This document shows positions 5,740 to 11,814 of a stretch of DNA of 11,814 bases, piece after piece. How positions within the stretch are numbered: the stretch's first letter is position 1; every line of letters begins with the position of its first letter. A model generated the notes under the pieces. That model did no database searches, had not been told where the DNA came from, and was given only the letters and a program-made list of their open reading frames with translations. The translations under genes and the position numbers were made by a program. Source of the stretch: Candidatus Omnitrophota bacterium (GTDB lineage Bacteria; Omnitrophota; Gorgyraeia; Kaelpiales; Kaelpiaceae); NCBI GenBank assembly GCA_028717465.1, contig JAQUNS010000008.1, forward strand, positions 1-11,814. Direction: 5' to 3'.

Positions 5740-8021
5740 AAGTAAAACCATTTATCCCGGTATTGTTGGCGCTGGTTTTTTTATGTTCTTTGTCTTTGGC
5801 CCAAGATATGCCTAAAATTGTCGATGTTAAGATTTCCGGAAATACTAATGTCAGCGAGTCGGCTATTATGGCTAAAGTTAAAATACGCTCCGGGCAAGCC
5901 TTTTCTCAACAGTTAATAGACGAAGACATAAAAAGGCTCTATGCTACCGGTTATTTCACAGACGTTGCTGTCGAAGCTAAAGAAGCAACCGACGGCGTTG
6001 TGATACTGTTCTATGTTCAGGAAGCGCCGTATATTAACAGCGTAGTTTTTAAAGGCAACCGTGTTTTTAATGAAGAGAAGTTAAAACAGTGGATCAAAAG
6101 TAAGCCGGAGCAGTTTTTTGACAAATGGCAGCTCAGGACAGATATTGAAGAGATAAGGCTTAAGTATCAGGAAAAAGGATTTGCAGATGTTAAGATAGAT
6201 TATGAACTGGATACCGACAAGTCTTCCGGCAAAACAACCGTTGTCATAATAGTTAATGAAGGCGGAAGGGTAAGGATAAAATCTGTTAACATAAAAGGCG
6301 TAAAAGCATACAAAGAAAAGAGGATATTAAAACTAATCAAGACCAGAAACAAGGCTTGGTTCAGGTCCGGGGTTTACAAAGAAGATGTCTTAAAAGACGA
6401 TTTATCTAAAATAGAGAGTTTTTATAAGAAAAACGGATATCTCGATGTTAAGCTGGGGTCTGAAGAAAGTTACGACAAAAAAGGAAGAATGGTTTTGACT
6501 TTGAACATAGAAGAGGGTAAGCAGTATAAAGTAGGCGTTGTTGAATTAAAAGGCGCAGAAGTGTTTTCTGATCAGGAAGTTAAAAAATCTTTCGCTATGA
6601 AAGAAGGCAGTGTATTTAGCTATGAATCTTTAAAGTCCGATACTCAAAGCCTGCAGGATTTCTACTTTGACAGGGGCTACATCAAAGCCGCCATCGAGAC
6701 CGTGCCCGCTGTTAATCCAGAGACCGGTTTAGTGGATATAAAATATTCTGTTGTTGAAAATGATGTAAACTATGTAAATAAAATAGATATAAGAGGCAAT
6801 GTTAAAACAAAAGATGTTGTCATAAGAAGAGAGTTAAAAATATTGCCGGGTGACAAATTTGAAGGCAGCAAGATAAAGAGATCGCGCCAGAGGCTGCAGA
6901 ATCTTGGCTATTTTGAAGAGATAGATTTTGATGTGGCATCTACGGATGAGAAAAACAAGCAAGATTTATCTATTAGAGTCAAAGAGTCTAAAACCGGAGA
7001 GCTCAGTTTTGGTGCCGGGTATAGTTCTATAGACGAGTTTATAGGTTTTGTCGAAATAAGCCAACGTAATTTCGATATTATGAACATGCCTACTTTTACC
7101 GGCGCAGGCCAGCAGATTTCTTTGCGCGCCGAAATAGGTACCATTAGAAATGATTACGAGTTAAGTTTTACCGAACCCTGGATATTCGGCCACCCTTATC
7201 TTTTCGGCCTGGATCTTTATCAGCATAGCAGGGACCGGGCCAGAGATATAGGATATGCCTGGGATGAAGAGAGAAAAGGTTTTGCATTGAGATTCGGCAA
7301 GGATATATCTGAGTACAACAGCTTACATTTAAGGCTCCGCTTTGACAAGATAGATATTTCAAATGTGGCAGATGACGTTTCTGATTCACTTAAAAACGAG
7401 GCTGGATCAAAGAATATACATGCAGCCAGGCTGACTTTTGCCAGAGAGACCAGAGACAATGTTTTTGACCCCAGAAAAGGTTACTACTTCAGCTCAAGCA
7501 TAGAAAATGTCGGCGGCTTTATGGGCGGAAATGTAGATTTTATCCGCCAGACAAACCAGTTTAGTTACTTTTACCCCGTGTATGGAAATTGGATTTTAAA
7601 TTTGAGGATGAATTCTGGTATAATAGATAAGTATGGTAAAACATCAACAGTACCATTATATGAGAGGTTTTTCGCAGGAGGTGCCTATACTATCAGAGGG
7701 TATGACGAAAGATCCGTTGGCCCAAAGGATACCGTTAAAACTACCGACCCTGTTGGCGGCGAAGCCCTTTTGGTCGGTAATTTAGAACTTACATTTCCGG
7801 TATATGAAAATATTAAAGGTGCTTTTTTTTACGACCTAGGAAATGTCTGGGCTAAGAAAAGCGATTTTGGCTCGGGAGGCTATAAGTCCAGCTTGGGATG
7901 CGGATTGAGGCTTAAAACTCCTATAGGGCCTATAAGTTTAGATTACGGCTACCCTCTAGATGCCGAATCTGGTGATTCTAAAAGCGGAAGAGTTCATTTT
8001 AGCATGGGACATAAATTTTAA
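5736..8021 (+). CDS. bamA: Outer membrane protein assembly factor BamA
   Basis: The product (761 aa) is an Omp85-family insertase of the outer membrane. Residues 1-22 form a signal peptide: Lys 2 and Lys 4, a Leu/Val-rich core, then a small-residue end near Leu-Ala-Gln. Five POTRA domains follow at roughly 26-96, 97-176, 178-262, 263-343 and 345-418; repeated YxxxGY/GF motifs (TGYF at 71, EKGF at 146, KNGY at 232, DRGY at 312, NLGYF at 389) mark their helix-turn segments. The beta barrel covers about 421-761, with the loop-6 motif IRGY (653-656), FDPRKGYYF before it and an aromatic C-terminal Phe typical of outer-membrane barrels. The length is normal for a five-POTRA BamA. The TTG start overlaps the dnaB stop, and skp/ompH follows after 15 nt, the classic pairing. 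Confidence 0.96.
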   Translation: MKVKPFIPVLLALVFLCSLSLAQDMPKIVDVKISGNTNVSESAIMAKVKIRSGQAFSQQLIDEDIKRLYATGYFTDVAVEAKEATDGVVILFYVQEAPYINSVVFKGNRVFNEEKLKQWIKSKPEQFFDKWQLRTDIEEIRLKYQEKGFADVKIDYELDTDKSSGKTTVVIIVNEGGRVRIKSVNIKGVKAYKEKRILKLIKTRNKAWFRSGVYKEDVLKDDLSKIESFYKKNGYLDVKLGSEESYDKKGRMVLTLNIEEGKQYKVGVVELKGAEVFSDQEVKKSFAMKEGSVFSYESLKSDTQSLQDFYFDRGYIKAAIETVPAVNPETGLVDIKYSVVENDVNYVNKIDIRGNVKTKDVVIRRELKILPGDKFEGSKIKRSRQRLQNLGYFEEIDFDVASTDEKNKQDLSIRVKESKTGELSFGAGYSSIDEFIGFVEISQRNFDIMNMPTFTGAGQQISLRAEIGTIRNDYELSFTEPWIFGHPYLFGLDLYQHSRDRARDIGYAWDEERKGFALRFGKDISEYNSLHLRLRFDKIDISNVADDVSDSLKNEAGSKNIHAARLTFARETRDNVFDPRKGYYFSSSIENVGGFMGGNVDFIRQTNQFSYFYPVYGNWILNLRMNSGIIDKYGKTSTVPLYERFFAGGAYTIRGYDERSVGPKDTVKTTDPVGGEALLVGNLELTFPVYENIKGAFFYDLGNVWAKKSDFGSGGYKSSLGCGLRLKTPIGPISLDYGYPLDAESGDSKSGRVHFSMGHKF

Positions 8022-8022
8022 A

Positions 8023-8027
8023 GGAGG
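8023..8027 (+). promoter_or_regulatory. Ribosome binding site deciding the skp/ompH start
   Basis: GGAGG is nine bases before ATG 8037 but only three before ATG 8031. The spacing favours the second ATG, which also gives a signal peptide starting Met-Lys. Confidence 0.6.
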
Positions 8028-8036
8028 AGTATGTTT

Positions 8037-8534
8037 ATGAAAAACATTTTTTTGGCGCTTTTGATTGTTTGCTCGTTATCTTCAGGTTATCTTTATGCGG
8101 CAGATAAATATGCTTGCGTGGATTTAGAGAAAGTGTTTAACGAGTACCAAAAAACTAAAGACGAGGAAGAGAAACTCACCAAGATAGGGGAAGAGAAGCA
8201 GAAAGATATCGATGCCAAGTTAAAAGAGATTGACAAGTTGAAAGAAAGAATCGACATCCTTTCGGATAAAGAAAAAGAATCCCTAAAGGTGGAATTAGAT
8301 CAAAAGATGGAGAGCCTCAGGCAGTTTGACCGCGAGGTCAGAACAGATCTGATGCGCCAGAGAAATGAAATTATCGAAGCAATTTTAGAAGAGATTAACG
8401 GTGTTATCGAGGAATACGGCAAATCAAAAGGCTATACGATAGTGTTTAATTCCAGAGCCCTTTTATATAAAAATAAAGATTTGGATATTACAGAAGAGAT
8501 GTTAAAATATTTGAACAAGCAATATAAAAAATAG
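8037..8534 (+). CDS. skp: Periplasmic OmpH/Skp-family chaperone
   Basis: The product (165 aa from ATG 8037; an in-frame ATG at 8031 would add two residues) belongs to the OmpH/Skp family of trimeric jellyfish-shaped chaperones that carry unfolded outer-membrane proteins to BamA. Residues 1-22 form a signal peptide ending near LYAAD. The short strand KYACVDLEKVFNEY matches the typical OmpH start (vDxxkvf). Residues about 40-125 are a long charged helix of Lys, Glu and Asp with regular hydrophobic positions, expected for the coiled-coil tentacles. The end returns to a strand (KGYTIVFNSRALLY) and the D-I-T motif before the last helix. Position between bamA and lpxD is the classic location. Sequence identity in this family is low, so fold, signal peptide and context carry the call. 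Confidence 0.92.
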   Translation: MKNIFLALLIVCSLSSGYLYAADKYACVDLEKVFNEYQKTKDEEEKLTKIGEEKQKDIDAKLKEIDKLKERIDILSDKEKESLKVELDQKMESLRQFDREVRTDLMRQRNEIIEAILEEINGVIEEYGKSKGYTIVFNSRALLYKNKDLDITEEMLKYLNKQYKK

Positions 8535-8538
8535 TTAC

Positions 8539-8544
8539 AAAGGG
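8539..8544 (+). promoter_or_regulatory. Ribosome binding site supporting the lpxD TTG start
   Basis: AAAGGG lies seven bases before TTG 8552. No in-frame ATG occurs between here and the start of LpxD homology. Confidence 0.5.
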
Positions 8545-8551
8545 TATTAAT

Positions 8552-9649
8552 TTGGACAAAAATTTTGGTTACAATGAGAATGGTTTTAATCCTCATATAA
8601 ATTTAAGCCTTTCCAAGATAGCAGAGCTTATAGGCGGCGAAATTATCGGGGATAGCAATGTTATTATTAGAGGCATATCAGGCATTAAAGAGGCTCAGGA
8701 AGGCGATATTACTTTTATAGCAAACCCAAAGTACCTGTCTCTTATCAATACTACCAGGGCTTCTGCGATAATTACCTCAGAGTCTGTGGAAAGTACCAAC
8801 AAAACGATAGTAAAAACAGAGAACCCTTCTTTGGCTTTTGCTCAGCTGGTCTCCCATTTCTCTCCTAACGAAAAGAAGCCTGAGGCCGGCATACATTCTA
8901 CGGCTATAATAGGTAAAAAAGTCAGTTTAGGCAAGAATATCTGCATCCAACCCCATGTTGTAATATTAGACGGTGCCAGCGTAGGAGATGATACTGTTCT
9001 GCAGGCTGGAGCTTATGTCGGGCACCACACTAAGATAGGTTCTAATTGCGTAATACATCCTCATGTAACAATAAGAGAAAGGGTCACTATCGGAAATAAC
9101 GTTATTATTCATTCCGGTGCTGTTATAGGAAGCGATGGTTTTGGCTATGCTACGGTTAAAGACGTTCACTATAAAATACCTCAGATAGGCACGGTTTTCA
9201 TAGAGGATGACGTAGAGATAGGCGCTAATGTTACAATTGACAGAGCTCGTTTCGGAAGAACGCACATAAGGAAAGGCACCAAAATAGACAACCTGGTTCA
9301 GATTGCACACAATGTAGATATAGGCGAAAACTCTATTATAGTTGCGCAATCCGGAATCTCAGGCAGCACCAAAATAGGCAAAGGCGTGATTCTGGCCGGC
9401 CAGTCAGGAGTTGTGGGGCACATTACAATAGGGGATAATGCCAGAGTAGCTGCTCAAGCCGGAGTTACTAAGTCTGTGCCAGAAGGCGAGGTTGTCTCGG
9501 GTTATCCTGCCAAGCCTCATAGTACAGCTAAAAGGATCAATGCCTGTGTTCAAAAATTGCCCGATTTTTATAAATGCGTCAAGTCTCTTCAAGAAAAAAT
9601 CAGAGAACTTGAGGAGGAGCTGGATAGGCTCAGAGAAAGGGCGTCTTAA
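8552..9649 (+). CDS. lpxD: UDP-3-O-(3-hydroxyacyl)glucosamine N-acyltransferase LpxD
   Basis: LpxD transfers a second 3-hydroxyacyl chain from ACP to the 2-amino group of UDP-3-O-acyl-glucosamine, the third step of lipid A synthesis. In the 365 aa product, the uridine-binding N-terminal domain (about 18-108) carries ISGIKEAQEGDITFIANPKY (42-61). The left-handed beta helix (about 112-318) consists of hexapeptide repeats with the LpxD signature GSDGFGYA (193-200) and NLVQIAHNVDIG (247-258), in which His 253 corresponds to the catalytic base. Residues 340-365 form a charged C-terminal helix. The TTG start is supported by AAAGGG and adds about 17 residues before the conserved fold. The stop directly abuts the lpxC-fabZ GTG start. 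Confidence 0.96.
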   Translation: MDKNFGYNENGFNPHINLSLSKIAELIGGEIIGDSNVIIRGISGIKEAQEGDITFIANPKYLSLINTTRASAIITSESVESTNKTIVKTENPSLAFAQLVSHFSPNEKKPEAGIHSTAIIGKKVSLGKNICIQPHVVILDGASVGDDTVLQAGAYVGHHTKIGSNCVIHPHVTIRERVTIGNNVIIHSGAVIGSDGFGYATVKDVHYKIPQIGTVFIEDDVEIGANVTIDRARFGRTHIRKGTKIDNLVQIAHNVDIGENSIIVAQSGISGSTKIGKGVILAGQSGVVGHITIGDNARVAAQAGVTKSVPEGEVVSGYPAKPHSTAKRINACVQKLPDFYKCVKSLQEKIRELEEELDRLRERAS

Positions 9650-10966
9650 GTGGAATATCAGCATACCATTTCAAAAGAAGTTGCTATTTCAGGAGTCGGC
9701 CTACATACCAATAAGAAAGTTAATCTAAAAATCAAGCCTGCAGGAGAGAATCACGGTATAGTATTTAAAAGGACGGATATTGAAAACTCCCCTCTTATTC
9801 CGGCGCACATATCTTGCGTTTTAGAATTAACAAAAAGCCTTCGGCGCACATCTGTAGGGATTAACGGCGTAGAGGTCCATACCATAGAGCATCTTATGGC
9901 GTCTTTTGCTGCATCTAGGATAGATAACTTGCTGATAGAAATAGATGGCATAGAAGTTCCCGGCCTAGACGGCAGCGCTTCTCCGTTTTTAGGAATGCTC
10001 AAAGAATCCGGTATAGTGCAGCAGTCTGCGCGCAGAAAAGTTTTTCAGCTTAAAGAGCCTGTTTTGGTTGAGGACGAAGAGGCTTCTCTGATGGCCTTTC
10101 CAAGCGATAATTTAAATATCTCTTATCTTCTTAATTACGAACATCCGCAGTTAAAAGCGCAATACATCAGATATGTATTAGGCAGAGACACTTTTGCTCA
10201 GGAGGTTGCTCCAAGCCGTACGTTTTGCCTTGAGGAAGAGGCCGAAAGATTGACTCGTATGGGCCTGGGTAAGGGTGCGGATTATACTAATACTCTTGTA
10301 GTCGGGAACAAAGGCCTTATAGATAATACCTATAGATTGGAAGATGAGCCTGCCAGGCATAAGGTTCTGGATCTGATAGGGGATTTATACCTGTTAGGGT
10401 GCGGGTTAGAGGCAAATATAGTCGGGATTAAAAGCGGCCATCCTCTTAATATTAGATTGGCCAGAAGAATACAGCAGCAGAGCAAAAGATTTATGCAGGC
10501 AGGGATACAGAAAGGAGGTTTGGAAGATTTTAAGCTGCCGCTCGGAGTTAACGATATTAAACAGATATTGCCTCACAGGGAGCCGTTTCTTTTTGTGGAT
10601 AGCATAATAGAGATAGATGAAGGCAAAAGCGCGGTCGGCATAAAACATTTAAAACCAGATGAATATTTTTTTAAAGGGCACTTTCCGGGCAGGCCTGTTA
10701 TGCCGGGTGTTTTAATAGTAGAAGCTATGGCTCAGGTGTCCGGGATACTGATGCTTAGCCAGAAGCAGCATCGCGGCAAACTCGCATTTTTTATGGGTGT
10801 GGACAATGTTAGGTTTAGGAAGCCGGTTGTACCGGGCGATGTTTTAAGATTGGAATCGGAAGTCGGGCGCCTGAGGACCAAAACCGGGGAGATGTACACC
10901 AAAGCTTTTGTTGATGGCAAGGTAGTTGCCGAAGCGACTCTACTTTTTGCATTAGTCGAAAGATAA
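9650..10966 (+). CDS. lpxC-fabZ: LpxC-FabZ fusion: UDP-3-O-acyl-GlcNAc deacetylase / 3-hydroxyacyl-ACP dehydratase
   Basis: One open frame of 438 aa joins two enzymes. Residues 1 to about 285 are LpxC, the zinc deacetylase of the committed lipid A step. GVGLHTNKKV (15-24) opens the domain, TIEHLMA (78-84) gives Glu 80 and zinc ligand His 81, ARHKVLDLIGD (235-245) gives His 237 and Asp 241, and SGHPLN (262-267) gives His 264. After a short linker, about 298-438 is FabZ, the hot-dog dehydratase of fatty acid elongation: ILPHREPFLFVD (306-317), GHFPGRPVMPGVL (343-355, catalytic His 344) and EAMAQ (358-362, catalytic Glu 358). Both active sites look intact. The GTG start directly follows the lpxD stop, with AAAGGG at 9636-9641. 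The fusion occupies the fabZ place of the proteobacterial order lpxD-fabZ-lpxA. Such fusions are known in Bacteroidetes and other diderms. Confidence 0.97.
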   Translation: MEYQHTISKEVAISGVGLHTNKKVNLKIKPAGENHGIVFKRTDIENSPLIPAHISCVLELTKSLRRTSVGINGVEVHTIEHLMASFAASRIDNLLIEIDGIEVPGLDGSASPFLGMLKESGIVQQSARRKVFQLKEPVLVEDEEASLMAFPSDNLNISYLLNYEHPQLKAQYIRYVLGRDTFAQEVAPSRTFCLEEEAERLTRMGLGKGADYTNTLVVGNKGLIDNTYRLEDEPARHKVLDLIGDLYLLGCGLEANIVGIKSGHPLNIRLARRIQQQSKRFMQAGIQKGGLEDFKLPLGVNDIKQILPHREPFLFVDSIIEIDEGKSAVGIKHLKPDEYFFKGHFPGRPVMPGVLIVEAMAQVSGILMLSQKQHRGKLAFFMGVDNVRFRKPVVPGDVLRLESEVGRLRTKTGEMYTKAFVDGKVVAEATLLFALVER

Positions 10967-11733
10967 TGATTCATTCAACTGCAGTTGTCAGTAAAAAAGC
11001 CAAAATAGCGCAAAATGTCGAGGTAGGCCCTTACTCTGTAATAGAAGACAACGTCGAGATTAAAGAAGGCACCAAAATAGGGCCTTTCTGTTCTATATCA
11101 GGATATACTACAATCGGTAAAAATAATCAGATATTCTCTAATGTTGTTATCGGAAGCATTCCTCAGGACCTCAAATATAAAGGCGAAAAAACATTGCTTA
11201 TCATAGGAGATAATAACAGAATAAGAGAGTTTGTGACCATGAATCCTGGAACAGGAGAAAACGGCAAGACCGAAATCGGCAGCGGCAATCTTATTATGGC
11301 CTATGCCCACATAGCTCACGATTGCAAAATAGGCAACAATGTTGTGGTGGCAAACGTGGGTACTTTAGCGGGGCATGTTACAATAGGAGATAGCGCAATA
11401 CTGGGAGGGCTTGCTGCCATACATCAATTTGTCAGGGTCGGAAAGCTTTCTATTATAGGCGGAGGTTCTAAGGTTACTCAGGATATACCGCCTTTTTCTA
11501 TGTGTGACGGACATCCTGCCAGGGTACGAGGGCTAAATCTAGAGGGACTTAAAAGAGCCGGGTACAGCACTCAAGACAGAATGGCGTTGAAAAAATATTT
11601 CCGGATACTTTTTTTATCAAAGCATCCTATTTCCAAGGCGATTGAAATTTTAAATCCTGAGAAGGCAAAGAATAAAGATTTAGACATGCTTGTCGATTTT
11701 ATATTAAATTCCAAAAGGGGTATTTGTTTATGA
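10966..11733 (+). CDS. lpxA: UDP-N-acetylglucosamine acyltransferase LpxA
   Basis: LpxA performs the first, reversible step of lipid A synthesis, moving a 3-hydroxyacyl chain from ACP to the 3-OH of UDP-GlcNAc. The product is 255 aa, against 262 in E. coli. The left-handed beta helix opens with IHSTAVVSKKAKI and contains SIPQDLKYKGE, REFVTMNPGT, AYAHIAHDCKIGNN (His 118 matches the catalytic His 125 of E. coli) and GGLAAIHQFVRVG. The C-terminal helical part has NLEGLKRAGYS and ends SKRGI, all LpxA-typical. Gly 166 aligns with the acyl-length ruler position Gly 173 of E. coli, compatible with a long (C14-like) chain. The ATG shares one base with the lpxC-fabZ stop, and the stop overlaps lpxI (ATGA). 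Confidence 0.96.
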   Translation: MIHSTAVVSKKAKIAQNVEVGPYSVIEDNVEIKEGTKIGPFCSISGYTTIGKNNQIFSNVVIGSIPQDLKYKGEKTLLIIGDNNRIREFVTMNPGTGENGKTEIGSGNLIMAYAHIAHDCKIGNNVVVANVGTLAGHVTIGDSAILGGLAAIHQFVRVGKLSIIGGGSKVTQDIPPFSMCDGHPARVRGLNLEGLKRAGYSTQDRMALKKYFRILFLSKHPISKAIEILNPEKAKNKDLDMLVDFILNSKRGICL

Positions 11734-11814
11734 ATAGAGTCGGGCTTATAGCCGGTGGAACGGTATACCCGGTGTTGGCGGCAAAGGGAGCAAGGTCGTG
11801 CGGGCTGGAAGTTT
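11730..11814 (+). CDS. lpxI: UDP-2,3-diacylglucosamine pyrophosphatase LpxI, N-terminal part (3' truncated by window edge)
   Basis: Only 28 codons are present, reading MNRVGLIAGG, then a YPVLAA segment, then a helix ending GLEV. This matches the N-terminus of LpxI (former DUF1009 family), typically LGLIAGGGxLPxxLA. LpxI hydrolyses UDP-2,3-diacylglucosamine to lipid X and UMP and replaces LpxH in many non-gammaproteobacteria. The ATG overlaps the lpxA stop (ATGA), and AAAAGGGG at 11713-11720 provides a Shine-Dalgarno nine bases upstream. The lpxA-lpxI order is the one known from alphaproteobacteria and others, where lpxB often follows. With so few residues the call rests on the glycine motif plus context. 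Confidence 0.82.
   Translation, partial: MNRVGLIAGGTVYPVLAAKGARSCGLEV

Noticed and set aside
1..11814. An undescribed defence, mobile or biosynthetic system
   Set aside because: Every substantial reading frame on the + strand belongs to a well-known core family and there are no unexplained genes. Novelty here is limited to repeats, junctions and domain variation.

Overview
The window looks like chromosomal core sequence from a Gram-negative (diderm) bacterium. All recognisable genes are on the + strand: the 3' end of one gene, twelve complete genes and the first 28 codons of another. Lipid A enzymes, BamA and a Skp/OmpH-type chaperone imply an outer membrane with LPS. Codon use is AT-leaning, with many AAA, ATA and AGG codons. 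The order glmU-prs-rplY-pth-rpsF-ssb-rpsR-rplI-dnaB, the LpxC-FabZ fusion and the use of lpxI together suggest an uncultured diderm lineage such as Omnitrophota (former OP3) or a relative. That placement is an inference at about even odds; no rRNA or other decisive marker is present.

Region 1 (1-2248) holds the end of glmU (UDP-GlcNAc synthesis), prs (PRPP synthase) and rplY (ribosomal protein L25/CTC). Its two gaps are the only ones here with visible non-coding structure. Both carry copies of a CACAGAT/ATCTGTG repeat that ends at the next gene's Shine-Dalgarno. The first copy also encodes the last six residues of GlmU. The prs-rplY gap (218 bp) also holds two perfect hairpins.

Region 2 (2249-5739) is an information-processing block: pth, rpsF, ssb, rpsR, rplI and dnaB, covering peptidyl-tRNA recycling, three ribosomal proteins, single-strand DNA binding and the replicative helicase. 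Apart from a 57 bp gap before rpsF, the junctions overlap by 1-4 nt or are separated by 0-7 nt.

Region 3 (5736-11814) follows dnaB with a 4 nt overlap and is an outer-membrane block: bamA, skp/ompH, lpxD, lpxC-fabZ, lpxA and lpxI. BamA inserts beta-barrel proteins and Skp escorts them across the periplasm. LpxA, LpxC, LpxD and LpxI carry out the first steps of lipid A synthesis. FabZ competes for the same 3-hydroxyacyl-ACP that LpxA and LpxD use. From pth to lpxI no gap exceeds 57 bp and there is no terminator-like structure, so translation, replication and envelope genes may share transcripts.

I see no CRISPR array, transposase, phage gene, tRNA or rRNA, and no evidence for a previously undescribed multi-gene system. 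The most interesting items are the repeat that has become part of a coding end and two leaders, the LpxC-FabZ fusion with its regulatory consequences, an Asp-to-Ala change in the Prs ribose-5-phosphate loop, and the unusual start codons in overlapping junctions.
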